A DNA stretch of 64,000 bases from Siniperca chuatsi (lineage: Eukaryota > Chordata > Actinopteri > Centrarchiformes > Sinipercidae), in assembly GCF_020085105.1 (NCBI RefSeq), contig NC_058056.1, positions 14,535,929 through 14,599,928 of the forward strand. Reading direction: 5' to 3'. Every line of letters starts with the position of its first letter. Positions within the stretch are counted from its first letter, which is position 1. Position numbers and translations under genes: made by a program. Below are positions 38,307-52,600 of the stretch, one piece after another. The notes under the pieces were generated by a model that worked only from the letters and a program-made list of their open reading frames with translations, was not told the DNA's origin and did not search any database.

Positions 38307-38807
38307 TTAAAGGGACAGTTCACCCCAAAATCAAAAATACATATTTTTCCTCTTACCTGTAGTGCTATGTATCAATCTAGATTGTTTTGGTGTGAGTTGC
38401 AGAGTTTTGGAGATATCGGCTGCAGAGATGTTGGCACTTGGCTTGCACTTGGCTTGTGGTGCCAAAAAATACAACAACAGCAGCAATGTCTCTTTCCATA
38501 AATCATGACCCGGTTACTCAAGATAATCCACGGATTTGTTGTGAGCAGTTTCATGTAGGAACTATTTTCTTTCTACCGATAGTTCCTACATGAAACTGCT
38601 CACAACAAGGTCTGTGAATTTTCTGAGTAACCGGGTCATGATTTATGGAAAGAGACTTTGCCATATAGTTCCTTTTTTATATTCAAAAAATGCAGACAGC
38701 CGATATCTCCAAAAACTCGGCAACTCACAACAAAACAATCTAGATGGATAAGTAGCACTACAGGTAAGAGGAAAAATATGTATTTTTGGGGTGAGCTGCC
38801 CCTTTAA
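38307..38807. mobile_element. TTAA-flanked long palindromic element (501 bp)
   Basis: Left end TTAAAGGGACAGTTCACCCC and complement of right end TTAAAGGGGCAGCTCACCCC agree at 18 of 20 positions. The pairing runs almost the full length: ATCATGACCCGGTTACTCA at about 38503 pairs with TGAGTAACCGGGTCATGAT at about 38623, and CTACATGAAACTGCTCACAA near 38588 closes the hairpin around 38570. No coding frame. The rest of 38808-40177 holds no gene before tdrd9. Confidence 0.85.
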
Positions 38808-39551
38808 GGGTTTCAAGTACAAGGACATTGTGATTCATGATTTTTGTTATTTTTTCATTCAGGGAATGTGCAGTAATGATTTTGCTTATGGCATGTTCAT
38901 ATTATTAAACATCTTACAAAGTTTTACCTGGAGGCATACTGTACATTTACATTGAACTGCTGTTACAGCAGCATGGACAGACCAGCTGTGACAAAACCTC
39001 CATTAGTCCAGCTCCATCTTTTCTTGGTCTGGTGGGGTTGTTTTGGAGATACATTAGTACACCTAGGCACATTGTCCTCAGACTACATTGGAATTACAAC
39101 AATGCTGAATAACATCTTAATGTGAAAACTGAACATTTTTGTGTTCAGAATCTTTTAGGTGCTTATATCTGGTGCTGTGATTGTTAACTGACCATCTGAG
39201 TTGTATCCATGGTATAGTGGTTGTATTTTTCCTCTCATACTGAGGTGTGTAGTCGATGTCTTTTTTTAGCATAATGAACATTTCTCTCTTTTTAATACTG
39301 TAATTAAAAAGGTTTTTTTTTTCTACCTCTAGTAAGCTTTAATGTCTGGCTTCATGTTTCGTGGTATTTTTTCCTGAACAGTTAAAGTAATGGGACAGTA
39401 AAAATAAACTCACAAAATATAGTTTATGGATGAAGATTTTCTTTAATCCAGGTCTTTGGATATCTAATAGTGGTAAATCAAAAGTTGATTACCAGTTACG
39501 TTTGACTTACTAATGCTAGATATGACATTTTTGTTACATGCAAGTGGTATC

Positions 39552-39990
39552 AGTGATGATAAGTACATTTACTCAAGTACTGTACTTAAGTGCAATGAGT
39601 ATTTCCATTTTATGGTACTTGATACTTCTACTCCACTAGATTTTACATACAAAAATGATCCGTTTATAACCGATAATGCACTGTTATAGATTAAACTGCC
39701 CAACACTATATGTAGTAGTTAAAGAGTTAAAATTTGCTCCACCTTGATCAACTACAACATTAAAGTACTGTTTACATAATACATCAATAATAATGATCCA
39801 ATGATATACTAATATAAAACGGATAGGGGCCATTTTGCATAATGAGCACATTTACATTTGATACTTTGATTCTGTTGCTATTACTTCTACACTTAAGTAA
39901 AATTTTGAATGCAGGGATTTTACTTATATATTTGTATAGTGTAGTTTTTCAACTTTGTCCTAAGTAAATGATTTGAATACTTCTTCCACC
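39552..39990. repeat. ACTCAAGTACTGTACTTAAG-type dispersed repeat
   Basis: It begins AAGTACATTTACTCAAGTAC, continues with ACTTCTACTCCACTAGATTT, and ends GATTTGAATACTTCTTCCACC. This is a very common teleost repeat. It lies upstream of tdrd9. The right end is clear; the left end is approximate. Confidence 0.6.
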
Positions 39991-40068
39991 AATATATAGC
40001 ATAATAAATATGAAGTATAAGTGCACAAGTCTTCATTTTCTCTTTATTTGCGGGTTTTTTTTGCCAAA

Positions 40069-40082
40069 CCGCCAGGGGGCGA
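40069..40082 (+). promoter_or_regulatory. CTCF-like site upstream of tdrd9
   Basis: CCGCCAGGGGGCGA matches the CTCF core CCASYAGRKGGCRS except at the third base (G for A) and the last. It lies about 100 bases upstream of the tdrd9 start codon. Binding is inferred from the motif only. Confidence 0.4.
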
Positions 40083-40177
40083 TGTAGAGCGTATTCCTCA
40101 CTTGCCTCGCGCTTCAATCCCCTAGCTGGTGTTAACTGATAAGAGAGTAAAATGAAATTATTTTAAACATCTGCAAC

Positions 40178-43100
40178 ATGAAGAAAGTGTTTACCGCAGA
40201 ACAAATTTCGGATTGGTTCACCTCGGGGACGAAGTTTGCTAACATTAAACTCACGGAAGAAGTGGCTGAAAGAGCGTTCGATGAACCATCAACGAAAGAG
40301 ACCAGGTGAGGCTAAGCTAACGGTAAAGTTAGCTTAAAGTTGGCTAACATCATGCTAACTAGCATCCTTTGATCTCACCTGACCTGTTCCAGATAGTTGC
40401 AGAAATATATTCCAGGCTTCAGGTGGCACTTTCTTTATCGTAGCCACAAACCTGACTGGTTAAACTTTTTGGAAGCACAGTAGTGTACATAAAGGTTTGA
40501 GGATAACAGCCCGTGTGGATGCAGAGTTTTAGCTAACATTTGGTAAGTTAACTTCAGCTAATAAATTGCATCTGTCTAAACTGTTCCTCTGGGGGAAGAC
40601 GGTCATTGGTCTGTCAGCAACCTAAATTGTAGTGTTAGTGTGTCACCTTAATAAAAGAAAGCTGAATCAGCTTGACAGTGTATGGACACATTAACACAAA
40701 GACGAAAAGTGTGAATAAGTTTCCAAATTAAAATTACCTGGTTAACTTCTTTCCGGTAATATTCAAATATCAACTTTTATTTTTTGTGATTGTTATTTTT
40801 GGATACTGCCTCCAATCTAAAAACTCCTACCAAAATGAAGTTTTCAGTGATTGTCACCAAAATTAATACAGGATAAGGGTTTCAGGGCTGTAGCCAGGAT
40901 TTTAGAAACACTGACATGAGTCCTCCTCTCCTCCCTCATAAAATTCTGAACAGAGACCAAAAGAAACACATTTTAATTGTTTAGATGCATTCAACTGTTC
41001 TTTGTATTTTTCCTTACTCAGGTCTAAATGTTTTTTCAATTCTTCTCTACACTGCCAGGAATAATAAAGTGTATACATTTAAATATATTGGTTTACATAT
41101 CCTCCTTGTAATATTTTTTTTGTAACTAAAATATCAAATTTCCAGGTAGTTCAAACCCCCAAATCCCCATAAAATAAAATTCTGAGGACATAACCTGAGT
41201 GTCCTTAGTGTAGCCAAGGCCCAGAAGGGTTTCCTTAAACTTTCACAATTTGCTAAAGGTAGTAAACTGTAACTTACTGTACTTGGTTGGCAACCAAATC
41301 AAAACAGTCTTAAGTCAGTGGTTCCAAACTGGGGGGTTCACAGGATGATTAACAAGTTAGGAGATAAGACCCAAAAAAATCTACTACACAAATGATCTTT
41401 ATTTTCTCTAATCTTATGGAATCTTTCTATAATCACAAGCTCCTTTTATTGTTAAATACTTGATAGTTTTACCTTTTTTAAGGCTCTAAAACTGTTCAGA
41501 TGAAACCATCTGAGAAGGGAACATCACTCTTTGGCTGAACTGCTCAAAACTCAAAGACAATTTATGCTAGTGACAAGCGGTCGCAAGAAGTCGACATTGC
41601 TTCACTTTAAATACTCACAAAGGCTGGGACCCATTGGTCCAAGTCACGCTTGTCTTCACTACCTGACAATATGTCTTTGAAATACATGTCCAACTGTACA
41701 AAGTCTAACTGAGGTTTGTAATCAGGACTACAGGCCTATCGATTAAAAAGAGCAGGTGACAAACTGGTTCTTGTAATGTAACAGTAAAATAAATTGTCCA
41801 CCAAGCCTAATGATGTCTTCATATTTTTGGTCACAAGCTATGATGTATTTACAACTACTACAAATAATCAAGTTTTTGCATCTCATCTCCATGCTGTGTA
41901 TGTGATAACTGTTTTTCCTTGTGTTAAGCACAAGACCACCAATGTTTTGAGCAGTTTGTCCTCTCACAGTGTTGTGCTGTATGCCTCTGTGGGCCTGAGA
42001 GGAACTGGATAGTAATATGGAAGGTCCCAGTCCCTCTGTGACCCTGTGAATGAACTGGAGTGCCGCATGGCCCGGTCCACATATCCGGAGATTGTTGGGA
42101 TCTCTTCCCTTGGGTGGTGTCCACAGTTAGGGACGGTGGGTGTGACAAAACCCTGTTTCATTTTGTAGCGGCTGGTCCAAGCTTCCATTGGTCGGAGCTG
42201 TGCTGGCTGCACTGACAGGTCGTCCTCTTCACCATACTCCTTTTGGCTCAGGAAGTCCCTCAGCACCTGCTTGAAGACCGACGCCAGCTCCCAGGGCCTT
42301 ATGTTGTTAGTGGCAAGCACCTCACGAAACCTGTGGAAGGATGCAACCAATAGAGTTAATTAAACACTTGTTGAAGTAGCAAGGATTTGCATCAACGCAG
42401 TGTCAGCATCCTGCATTTTTTATTGGCACTTTATAATAATATATAATTCAACCATCACAAAATGTAAGACCTGTATGGTCTTCCAGCTGTTGAGGCTCTT
42501 GTAATTTCAAGAATGACATCTGGGACAAACAGCATGGATTTTTGGAAATGGTACAAACATGAAACATTTCTTACTATGTTATTCTTTGGTAATGTGGTTA
42601 TGTAAGCACACAATAGTAACCCAGTAGTGAGTTTTATGGGAAATAAGTAAGTAGGTCACAGTGCTCAACCGTGTAGAACAACGCCTCAACCTTTTTTTTT
42701 TTATATATATATATATATCATCATTATGGCTAACATAGAGATGATGAGTGGAAACCCTGGCAGTCTGGCTTCATTCAGCCTTACAGGGCATCCTTCACCT
42801 TCACATGTTCACACCCTACATCGCCTGCCTCTGTGACAGTAACACATAATGGCTTTCTTGGCAGCTTGCCCTGCCTCCCTTTCCCTTTGGGTCTTCTCTG
42901 CTTTGCCTGCTGTCAGGCCTTGTGTTGATGCAGTAGCAGCTAGCCACTGTTGACAGCATACTAATGTGAGGACGGAGCATGGCATGGCTGCTACCAAACA
43001 CCTGGAGAGCACGGTGGCTGCGTGGATGGGTGGGATCTGGGCACACAGGAACTCCAGCTGGTGTAGCTCTGATGTGGGGATGAGGGTCCGTAACCTGGGG

Positions 43101-46100
43101 TACTTCTGAAACCAGTGGAGACCCAGGGCGCTGTGGGCCAGCCTGTGCTCCCGCTCCAGCTCCCTCGCCAGCCGCTCACGTTCCTCCACATGCCACAAGA
43201 GCTCTCTGATCAACATGCGACTGGGTACGGCCCCTGCGGTCTCTAGAGGTGCCGCTTCATCCTGAGCCTGCGCTCTTGTTTCATTGGACCATTTCATCCA
43301 GCTGAACAGGGGCATGGCAGTCACAGCAGACAGTCCTGCAAAACTGAAACAAGGATTAGGTTATTCTGGATCGTGAAGTCATGACCTCCCCACAGCACCA
43401 TTTTAATGCATTTGAAAATGCTGGAATATCTGTTGCTTCAAACCAAGAGGTACTTTCTCTCTAAGTAGCACCTACAAATGACAGCATTAGATCATGTGAT
43501 GAAAGGCAAATAAAGCAAAAACAAAAAATTAACATGAGAGAGAGAAATGGAAAGTAATGTTGGAAAGAAAAAAATGAAGATAAAATGAGTCAAAATCGAT
43601 AAATTTCTGCTGGTGATGATTAGAAAAAATAAATACATGTATCTAACCCTATTTCTAACAGAATAGTGCGTTTGTACCGAAAATAGGGTTACATTTTCAA
43701 CTTCAAAGACCACAATGAGAAATGTGTGAGAAAATCACAACCTCGATTCTGAGTGAGGAAATGTTGATTTTCATTTTATCCATAACTGTATAGCCCTATT
43801 ATAATTGAAATTGTAAGGCTGACAGTGAAAGATGATCACTTCATGACCAAGCTGACCTCTGGTCCCTGCCAGATGGATGGTCTGATTGCCTTCAGTTCAA
43901 GTCAAACTCTGTGAAGGACAATGTCCCAGGTGTGTGTATGTGGCTTTTTTTCCACAGACTGATGAATTCAACACAGCTTCCACCTGGGATTCAGATGGAT
44001 TATACAGCCTGCAGGGTCAGAGGTCAGCCTCACCGAACACAAACTATGTGTGGCTTCACACATCATAAGGTTGCAAAACAGAGCTTTTCAGGTATCTGAG
44101 TTGATTCCTGCTCAGTTGCTCCAAAAATAATCAGTGACAATTGTCAGTCTTCCAGCATGTGCAAGAAGAAATTATCACACATCTGGCTGAAAATGGAATG
44201 GAAAATCTGTACTTACAGGTAAAAACTGCACCGCTGATGCTTTTGTGAGATATTCACAATTTGTGCAAAGATGAGCTTTTCACAGAGTACAGCCTCCAGC
44301 TCCTTGTCTCCATGGGTCAGTCCATGTAAACTTCATTCCTTCACTTGCTGTTGACTACATCCCTTGGTGTCAAATGCCAACAAAGGATAAAATCACTTGT
44401 GTGTCCGCAGCAATCCTCCAATGTCTTGTTTGTTGGAAGCGTTTCTCCTCCTTTGTGTTGTAGTTATTGTCTTGGTCTTATCACCCCTCCCACTGCTCCT
44501 GTCATGCAGACTTTTTCCAGGGGAGTTAGTCACACACTGCTAACTGACTAAGAGCTGTCACCTCTCCTCTCCTTTCACCCCACTCTCCTCTGTGCAGTGT
44601 GCAGCTTTGTTGTAAGGTCAGCTGCTTTGTAGCTTGCACGAAATGTGTGCATTGGAGAGAAAGGAAGAGGGCGAGAGTGCATGTGTGTGCACAAGCCGTG
44701 GGTGTGTTGTATTTGAGCTCCTCTTAGTACTGTCAGGGTTTGTGCCTGCTGTTGCGATAAAATCCTCCCCTCACTAAGAGAGAGCGGGAGGCCAGAGACA
44801 ACTGGGAATGCTCTCCCGGCTACAGTGCTGTGGGCCTGGTCGAGCTAACCAGAGGGAAAGACGAGAGAAGGCAGAGACTCGGAGCAAAGTTTCAAATGGT
44901 ATCAAGTAATGAAGTGGGCAGAGCTGCTGGTATGTTCACCCACTGTGAACTTACATATTTGAAGTTACTTTTAATGAGTGTTACTCAACTTAGAATCAGT
45001 GATTTTTATAAGTTTTATAAGATTATAAAAACACCTTCATTTCTGAGAATTGCCATATTCTTGGGTGTCTAGTATGTGGAATAGCATTAAATGCTACAGT
45101 GCCCAGCATTAGCCTCAACAGACATAGCTAGGAGATGACAGCCGACAAATTCTCACAGCGCTACACGTTTTTAGATTCAAAAAAGCTCATTTTTTGTCAA
45201 GTCATTTTTATTTATAAAGCCCAAAATCACAACTTTGCCTCAAAGGGCTTTTTGTCCATAACACGTTACTGTAGACTATGCAAGGTTTGGCTTTATTGCA
45301 ATTCACTGGTTAATATTATAAACTGCTTAATTTAGTTCCAGCCTGTCAGAGGTTCCTGATGAGGGCAGCCTGAAAAATGTGAAATCTGATGGAGGGCGGT
45401 TCCAAAAACCAGAACCTACAGAGAGTGAGTATTCAATTTTGTGTTAGTTTATCTTATCCTTCACCACACTCACTTACATAGTTAGATATACTGGAATCTG
45501 CCTTCTGCCCTTAATGGTTTAACACTGTTTCTTGTGCATTTGATTCAGTATCCTTAGGTACTGCTCCTCCTCCACTTGCCAGCTACGAGTACCCCAGCTT
45601 GCCCATTACCAAAAACAGGCAGGAGGTACAATGTACCATCCATTCACCACATACACCCACCACACAGCCTGATGGTCTCAAAGTGCACTCTCATTCTCCT
45701 GAAGTACTTTTTCTTTTGGTCATGTTTAGGAGTTTTACTGAAATTACCATTATGTCCTCAGGACACTGGTGCACTTAAGCTTTTACTGTGTGCTCAAGAT
45801 GAACTCAATGTTATTTTATGTTGCAGAACAACAGCTAACTTTAAATTCACTGGTCTAAAATGTTCTGTTGACTAATAAAGAGTAGAGTGTGTATATTTTA
45901 GGAGCTCATGCTGTCATTTAAGCTGCACTTTCTTAATGCAGATTATAAAGTGTGGACTTCCGGTTACTAATCAGCTTAACACATCCATCTGCTCTACAAT
46001 TTCATAATTTCTTTTTTATGTCACTGATATGGTACAAATGGGGTTTTAACTGTGCACATGTGTCTGCTTGTGTTTTGTGTGTGTGTGTGTGTGTGCCTGC

Positions 46101-46611
46101 TTCCAGCTGATTTCTCTTGTAGAAAACAACTCTGTAGTGATCATTCAGGGAGCCACAGGCAGTGGCAAGACCACCCAGCTGCCACAGTACATTCTGGACC
46201 ACTACAGTGACAAAAATGCCTTATGCAACATTGTGGTCACCCAACCACGCAAAATTGGGGCCACCAGTATTGCCCGATGGGTTGCCACACAGCGGAAGTG
46301 TACCCTGGGGAGTCTGGTGGGATATCAGGTTAGTGCAACATTTAGACAGAATCTGATTTACTTAAACTGTGCACTGCAGATACATATGTGTGAGCCTGTG
46401 CATACGTTCTTAGATTCTACCAAATTTCTATTTTTGTTTTTTAATTAAAAGGGTAGAAAAAAGAAGAGAGTAACCTGCAGAAGTCATGTAGCAGTCTGAG
46501 CATTGACCTGTAGTGATTCACCTTAAGACACAAAAAAGCATTCATTGCATCTCTCTCACAACTTGAAAAGAATGTTTGTATGCATGTGTTAACAAGCTCT
46601 TGTGTGTGTGC

Positions 46612-46656
<45 letters not shown>

Positions 46657-49600
46657 GTTGCCAGGATGTCTGGCTGTGTTGTGCAAAGCTCTGAAACAGC
46701 ACGTCTAATAATAACTGTTGTCTCCTCCGCTTGGTGCAGACCTTTGGAGTTAAGGATGATGTCACTGACAGTGGGAGTAATGATAAACAGTTAATGTTAG
46801 TAAGAGATATAATGCTCAAGTTATGCAGCATAACCTGAACATTGTGTTCTTTATTTGTGAACCTCAAAGGTGCTTTTTAAATTTCTTCAGTCTTCACCCC
46901 GTCTGAAATATCTCTATTTGCTAAGAAGAAAGCGCTTTCCATGTTCCCTTTATGATTTTTTGTCTTGGTTTGTAAAAGTCATGCAGTCAGTGAATGGAAA
47001 GTTCTTTTGTTGAAAGTATTTCCCTGAGGTCGGACACAGGGTAGCAATGGATTTTATTACGGGTCACTGGTGTTTTCTCCAAGACCAACCAGAAATAGTC
47101 ACGTTGGCATTGTAGACATTAGCTTTTAAGACACTGGAAAAGTTGAGGCCTAAAGCTACTGTAGAGGAAGCATACTGTGTCCTCTCCTATTCACCTTTCT
47201 GAGGCAGTAGAATATTACCTTATTGACAGGAACTGGATGGGACACAATGTGTGTGTGTGTGTGTGTGTGTTTTAAATGACAGGAAGGAATTACTTGATTT
47301 GTTACTAGAAAATATATAACAAAAGAAAAATCCTTGGAGTTATAATGTGGTCTGTAACTCAATGTGAAGTCTTAAAGTGTATTAACATTGTACAGATACA
47401 GCAAAAGTATTTATGCCCAAAGAAAGGAAACCAAAACACAAATGGTGTGGCACTGCACTGAGCTGATGTTTTCAGATGACAAGTCTCAGATTGGGATCCT
47501 CTTGTAGAGTAAAACAACAAGACACAACAACAGCCGGATGTCCTCCACACATGGATTTTAGTTCCTGTCAAACAGGTGCCTTTATAGACTAGCTAACTCC
47601 TCAATGAACAGTTCCAATGAGCAAATACACTATCAAGTCCCCAATGAGAGTGCCAAAAAGAGATAATAGTCATATTCAGTGCCAAAATAATATGCGTGTT
47701 GTTGTCCAGATTTATGAATACAACCTTGCATATTTGTATTTCAGGTTGGACTGGAGAAGATGGCTACTGAGCACACCAGGCTAATCTACATGACCACAGG
47801 AGTGCTGCTACAAAAACTGGTTTCAGCCAAGTGCCTCACCGAGTACTCCCACATTTTTGTAGATGAGGTGCATAAACATGAGGCAGATCATTTTTAATGT
47901 ACATTTCTCTGTTAACTGGTACCTTAAAATGAGTTTTTTTGGGGGGGGGTTGTGTAAGTTTTGGTTAATGGTAAAAAGGCCCTCATGTGACCCTGTTTAA
48001 TTCATCATTTTATTTAGTTGTGGTTAATTGTTATATTGTGTGTTAAATGTGTTTTTTCTTTTTGCTGTGGTTTCATCAATATTATGCTGCTGCAGGGGAA
48101 CAATTTTTTTTAGTTTCAGGTTTCATTAAGTTCTGTGATCTAATCAGTGATTCTTGACTATTTGGTCCAAATTTAACCATTTAGCTACTCTGTCTTTGCC
48201 CAAGGTTCATGAGCGCACTGAGGAGATGGACTTTCTCCTGCTGGTTTTGAGAAAACTTCTTCATTCCAACTCTCCTTATGTCAAGGTAATTGCAAGATCA
48301 AGTAGGAATCCCTCCTTTGTCCTCCTGCATCAGTTGAACTCTCAATCATAGGACCCATGTTTTTTCAGATCATCCTTATGTCAGCCACCATTAACTGCAG
48401 ACAGTTTGCTGAGTACTTCAGCACCCCAATTCGTGGGAAGATGAACCCAGCCTATGTGTTTGAAGTGGAGGGGGCACCCTATGCCATTGAGGAGTTCTAT
48501 CTGGATGACCTCCACAGACTGTTTTCATACAAGGTAAGAAGATGGTTAATGTTTACTGATGCTACACTTCTCGGTATTGAAGCCAAATAGTTCATCTGTG
48601 AATTTTGTGTGTGTGTTTATCAGGTTGAGTTGCCTCATATAGATGACCCTCACATTTCAGTGGAGATGTACAATCTTGCCATCAGTCTCATCCAGAGCTT
48701 TGATGAGATGGAGGGCAAAGATTCCGGGTGAGGCCTCAGTATTTTAGCACACTTGACTGCTTTAACAAATGGGCAGACACATAAAGTAATTATCATGTGT
48801 GTTTGTGTTTGAGCAGCAAAGCAGAGAAACAAGGTGGCATGACTTCATCAGAGCGGGGCAGTGTACTGGTTTTCCTTCCTGGAATACATGAGATAAGCTA
48901 CATGCAGGAGGCCTTGGCCAAGCTGGTCCACAAAAGGTGAGCTTTTGAGTTTACTTCTTTGTTGAACATTTCTCTGTAGCTAATACGTATTGTCTTACCT
49001 GTTTTGCTGGCCTTCTTTTAAGACAAGTCAGATTTGTGTATCAGTAATAATAATCATAATTAGCGTCTCTGAAATCCATAGTGCTTGAAATGAAGCATTG
49101 TGAAGCTACAGAGATGCCCCGGCTTACAAATCATATTCTCCACACGTAAGAGAACATGCTTGTTTGGTACAGACCCCAGCAAAAATCACATCATCATCAT
49201 TTTTATATATTTTTTCAGTGAAAATGAAATGCCAAAATTACCATTCCCACTAAAATCATGACTCATATCGCAATTGCTGTATCTATCAAAATAATCGCAA
49301 TATGATTTTTTTTTTTGGCGTATCGTTTAGCCCTACTTGTTAACCTGTGTTATTTTTTACTTGTGATGAATGTTTACATTTACCATTACGATTAATGTGT
49401 TTCTGTTGTTCAGATTGCAGGTTTATCCTCTCCACTCCACTGTAACTCTGGAGGAGCAGAATGGTGTGTTTCTGTTCCCTGTCCCTGGATACAGGAAGGT
49501 AAAAACCATTTATCTTATTCTGTCTCACATGTGTTCTTACTATCTGCTGTACTGATGATCTCCTCATCCTAACAGGTCATCCTTTCCACCAACATCGCTG

Positions 49601-52600
49601 AGAGTTCGGTGACTGTCCCAGATGTCAAATATGGTGGGGTTTTGTTTTTTTCCTCAGCTTGGTTTTATCTGTTAGCTTATTGTGTGTTTTGTAATGAAGT
49701 TTTATAAAATCTTAATTGGTATTTGTGCTTTTTTTTTTGTTGTCACAGTGATTGACTTTTGTCTGGCCCGTCGCTTGGTCTGTGACCAAGATACCAATTA
49801 TCAGTCTTTGCGTCTCACCTGGGCATCCAAAACCAACTGCAACCAGCGCCGAGGTACAGTACTTGACCTTGAAAAGTGTAAGTATCTGTTCACTTCTGTC
49901 CTTCTATACTTTTCCTTTCTCTGTCAGGTAGGGCAGGTCGAGTGTCTAAGGGCTACTGTTACCGTCTTATTACCAAAGAGTTCTGGAGGAACGAAATCCC
50001 AGACCACATGATCCCTGAGATGCTAGTAAGAGAATGTGCAGATGACCAGAGATTTCATTCTTTTTTTAAATGCTGCCTTGACCCTAACTCAACAATCTAT
50101 GCCATACTGTTTTCTTTCCTCTCAGCTTGCCCCATTGGCCACCATCATGCTGAAGGTGAAGCTGCTGGACATGGGAGATCCCCGCTCCCTCCTTTCCACA
50201 GCCCTCTCACCCCCCAACCTTGGTGACATAGTGAGGACGGTGCTCCAACTCAAAGAGGTAAGTAGTAAGAGGTAAGTAAGTGTAGATTGATGATTCTCCT
50301 CTGAGAGAGCCATTAATGTCTAGTCGAATACGTATGAATGCGTTTCTGTAATGACGTATTTGAGCAGGCAGCTTGACCACCCAGCTCTGTCACAGAGTAT
50401 TAGACCAGGAGTTCTCTGACAGGAGATTTGCGTCAGCCAGTGTTAGCATTGTCAAGTCTGTGAGTCGGTGAGGTTAATGATGGCAGTGCTGTTTGATTAT
50501 ATGTTTGTGTGGGGAAAGGAAAGTTTGTGTTAATTCCAGTTTCTTTCTGTCACTGGCAAAATATATACATTTGATTTTATACTATCTTTCAAAACTAGGT
50601 TATAAAGTACTTCACAGTAGAAATAGAACAAAAATGAGTAAAACCAGGGAATTTGAATACATGGATAAAACAGACAACAACAACACTACAAGGGCAGTAT
50701 ATCAATAACAGACAGAGATAAAAGAAAAGTTACTAATTTTAAGAGAAAGATATTACTGAATCTGAATCTAGCCTGATATTCTCAGGCAGTGAGCGTCAGA
50801 GCTGAGGAGCCTCATAAACAAAATCCCAGCCAGCCTTACCCCCGGGGTTTTAAAATCAGCTGGATAACCTCTGTGTGAGGATCTCAGGCTAGCCTCTGGC
50901 TCAACTAGCAATTCGGCAATGTACAACCATAAAGCGTTCTAAAACAGTACATAGTCAAGAGAAAAAACGTCAAGTCAAAAAGTTTTGACTTGATAAATGA
51001 GTTAAGTTTGCCTTAGTAAATAAAATTTTGACATAGAGAGATCAGCCATTTTTATGTCTAAATCCTTAAATATTCAAAGTCTGTTGTTCTGAGGTAAGGT
51101 TTTAGGAGTTGATCGGAGGTACAAATAAAGCCTGTTGACTTGACACTAATTAGATGTTTCATTCTGCAGATGGGCGCGCTATCTGCGAAAAGTGATGGCA
51201 GGGGTCAAAATGAGGACGGCGAGCTAACGTTCCTGGGAAAAGTGCTGGCCCACTTGCCCGTGGCCCTGTACCTGGGGAAGATGATTGTCCTGGGCCACGT
51301 CTTTGGCTGCCTGGATGAGTGCCTCATCATAGGTCATTATGCTACTGTAATGGACCTCAATTACTGCATAGTCTGCATAGTTTACAGTTGTAGAGACATA
51401 GCTTGATCAACAAATCTGTCATGACTGCACTCTTGGAAATATGTGTGTGCATGTAGCGTGTTCTTGTGGACTGTTTGCGCAAACTACACTAACAACTTCT
51501 CTTATCCTCAGCTGCCTCGCACTCTCTGAAGAGTTTCTTTGCCATACCATCCATGCAGCAGCTTGCTGGCCACAGGTGAGTCACATCCAGCAGCTGCACT
51601 GATTCACAGACTGCCAGGCTGTCAGTGTAGATCATTTTTGTGTCCCACTAAAGTGGCACAAGATATTTGGGTCATTATATTGTCATGTAACTCCATCAAA
51701 TCCAGACCTCTCTGTAGACTATTGACTCATTTTTACATCTTTAGTCCCATAACAGTGTTTTATGGCTAATGAGATGCCTTGCAGTAGAAAACAGATGCTA
51801 ACAGTCCAAACACAATGCCTTTTCTGTGGACATACAAAACACTTAAATGTCCAAAGAAAATGACTCTGTCATAGCATGTCCATGCACTGTTCTCCTTAAA
51901 TCTGGTCTTCTCCATAAGATATTTATATGTTTTAGAAAATCAGAGCACAAATAGTTTTTTTCTGGCAGTGCCCATGTAGATGCCTACAAAGCCCAGGTTG
52001 CAAACCTGCAACATGTTTTCTTCAGACTACTTGCAGGCCAGAAACAGATATTGCTTCTGTGTATTGTATGTTTTTTCTTTGTGCACTGAATAATATTTGT
52101 TATTCCAGGAGCAAGTTGGCCTTTGCCCATGGCACACCAAGTGATTCCATAGCTTTTGTCAATGCCTTCAAGGTAATGTGTTTGATGCAAGTTGTGGTGT
52201 TCGATGGATTTACATATTTGCCCGATGGCAGTTGTTTTTAAAACCCTTCCCTGCTGTCTCTTACTGTTAGGCATGGCACTCCTCCAAAAAGAAAGGACAG
52301 CTGAGACACCCAAAGGTGAACGGAACAAACACGAGCTCATTGAAAAAACACAGATAAAATATATGCTGACTTTATTTTTTTACAGGTTGAAAATAATAAT
52401 AGTCTGCTACTGTACTGAGCATTGAAGTATACATAATTGTTCCGTTCCATTGGTAATGAATTAACAGCACTGTGTGAATGACATTTAGCGCTATAGCTTA
52501 CAGGGCAGTTGCTAAGGGGAGGTAGATGAAGTGAGTGTTGTCCCTATTTAGATTAGATGGTTTATTTAATTTCTCTTCAGTTGGAGAAAAGTCTCTCTGG

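Noticed and set aside
42809..43001. Extension of the rd3l first exon past 43002 to a stop at 42809
   Set aside because: Reads through the AG|GTGTTTGG donor. The spliced form restores the conserved SRFREVLA sequence of the family.
43316..43324. Upstream start giving MTAMPLF for rd3l
   Set aside because: The codon is GTG, not ATG. The ATG at 43315 matches the human N terminus.
46601..46654. Possible array-like repeat or CRISPR
   Set aside because: Pure TG microsatellite in a vertebrate intron.
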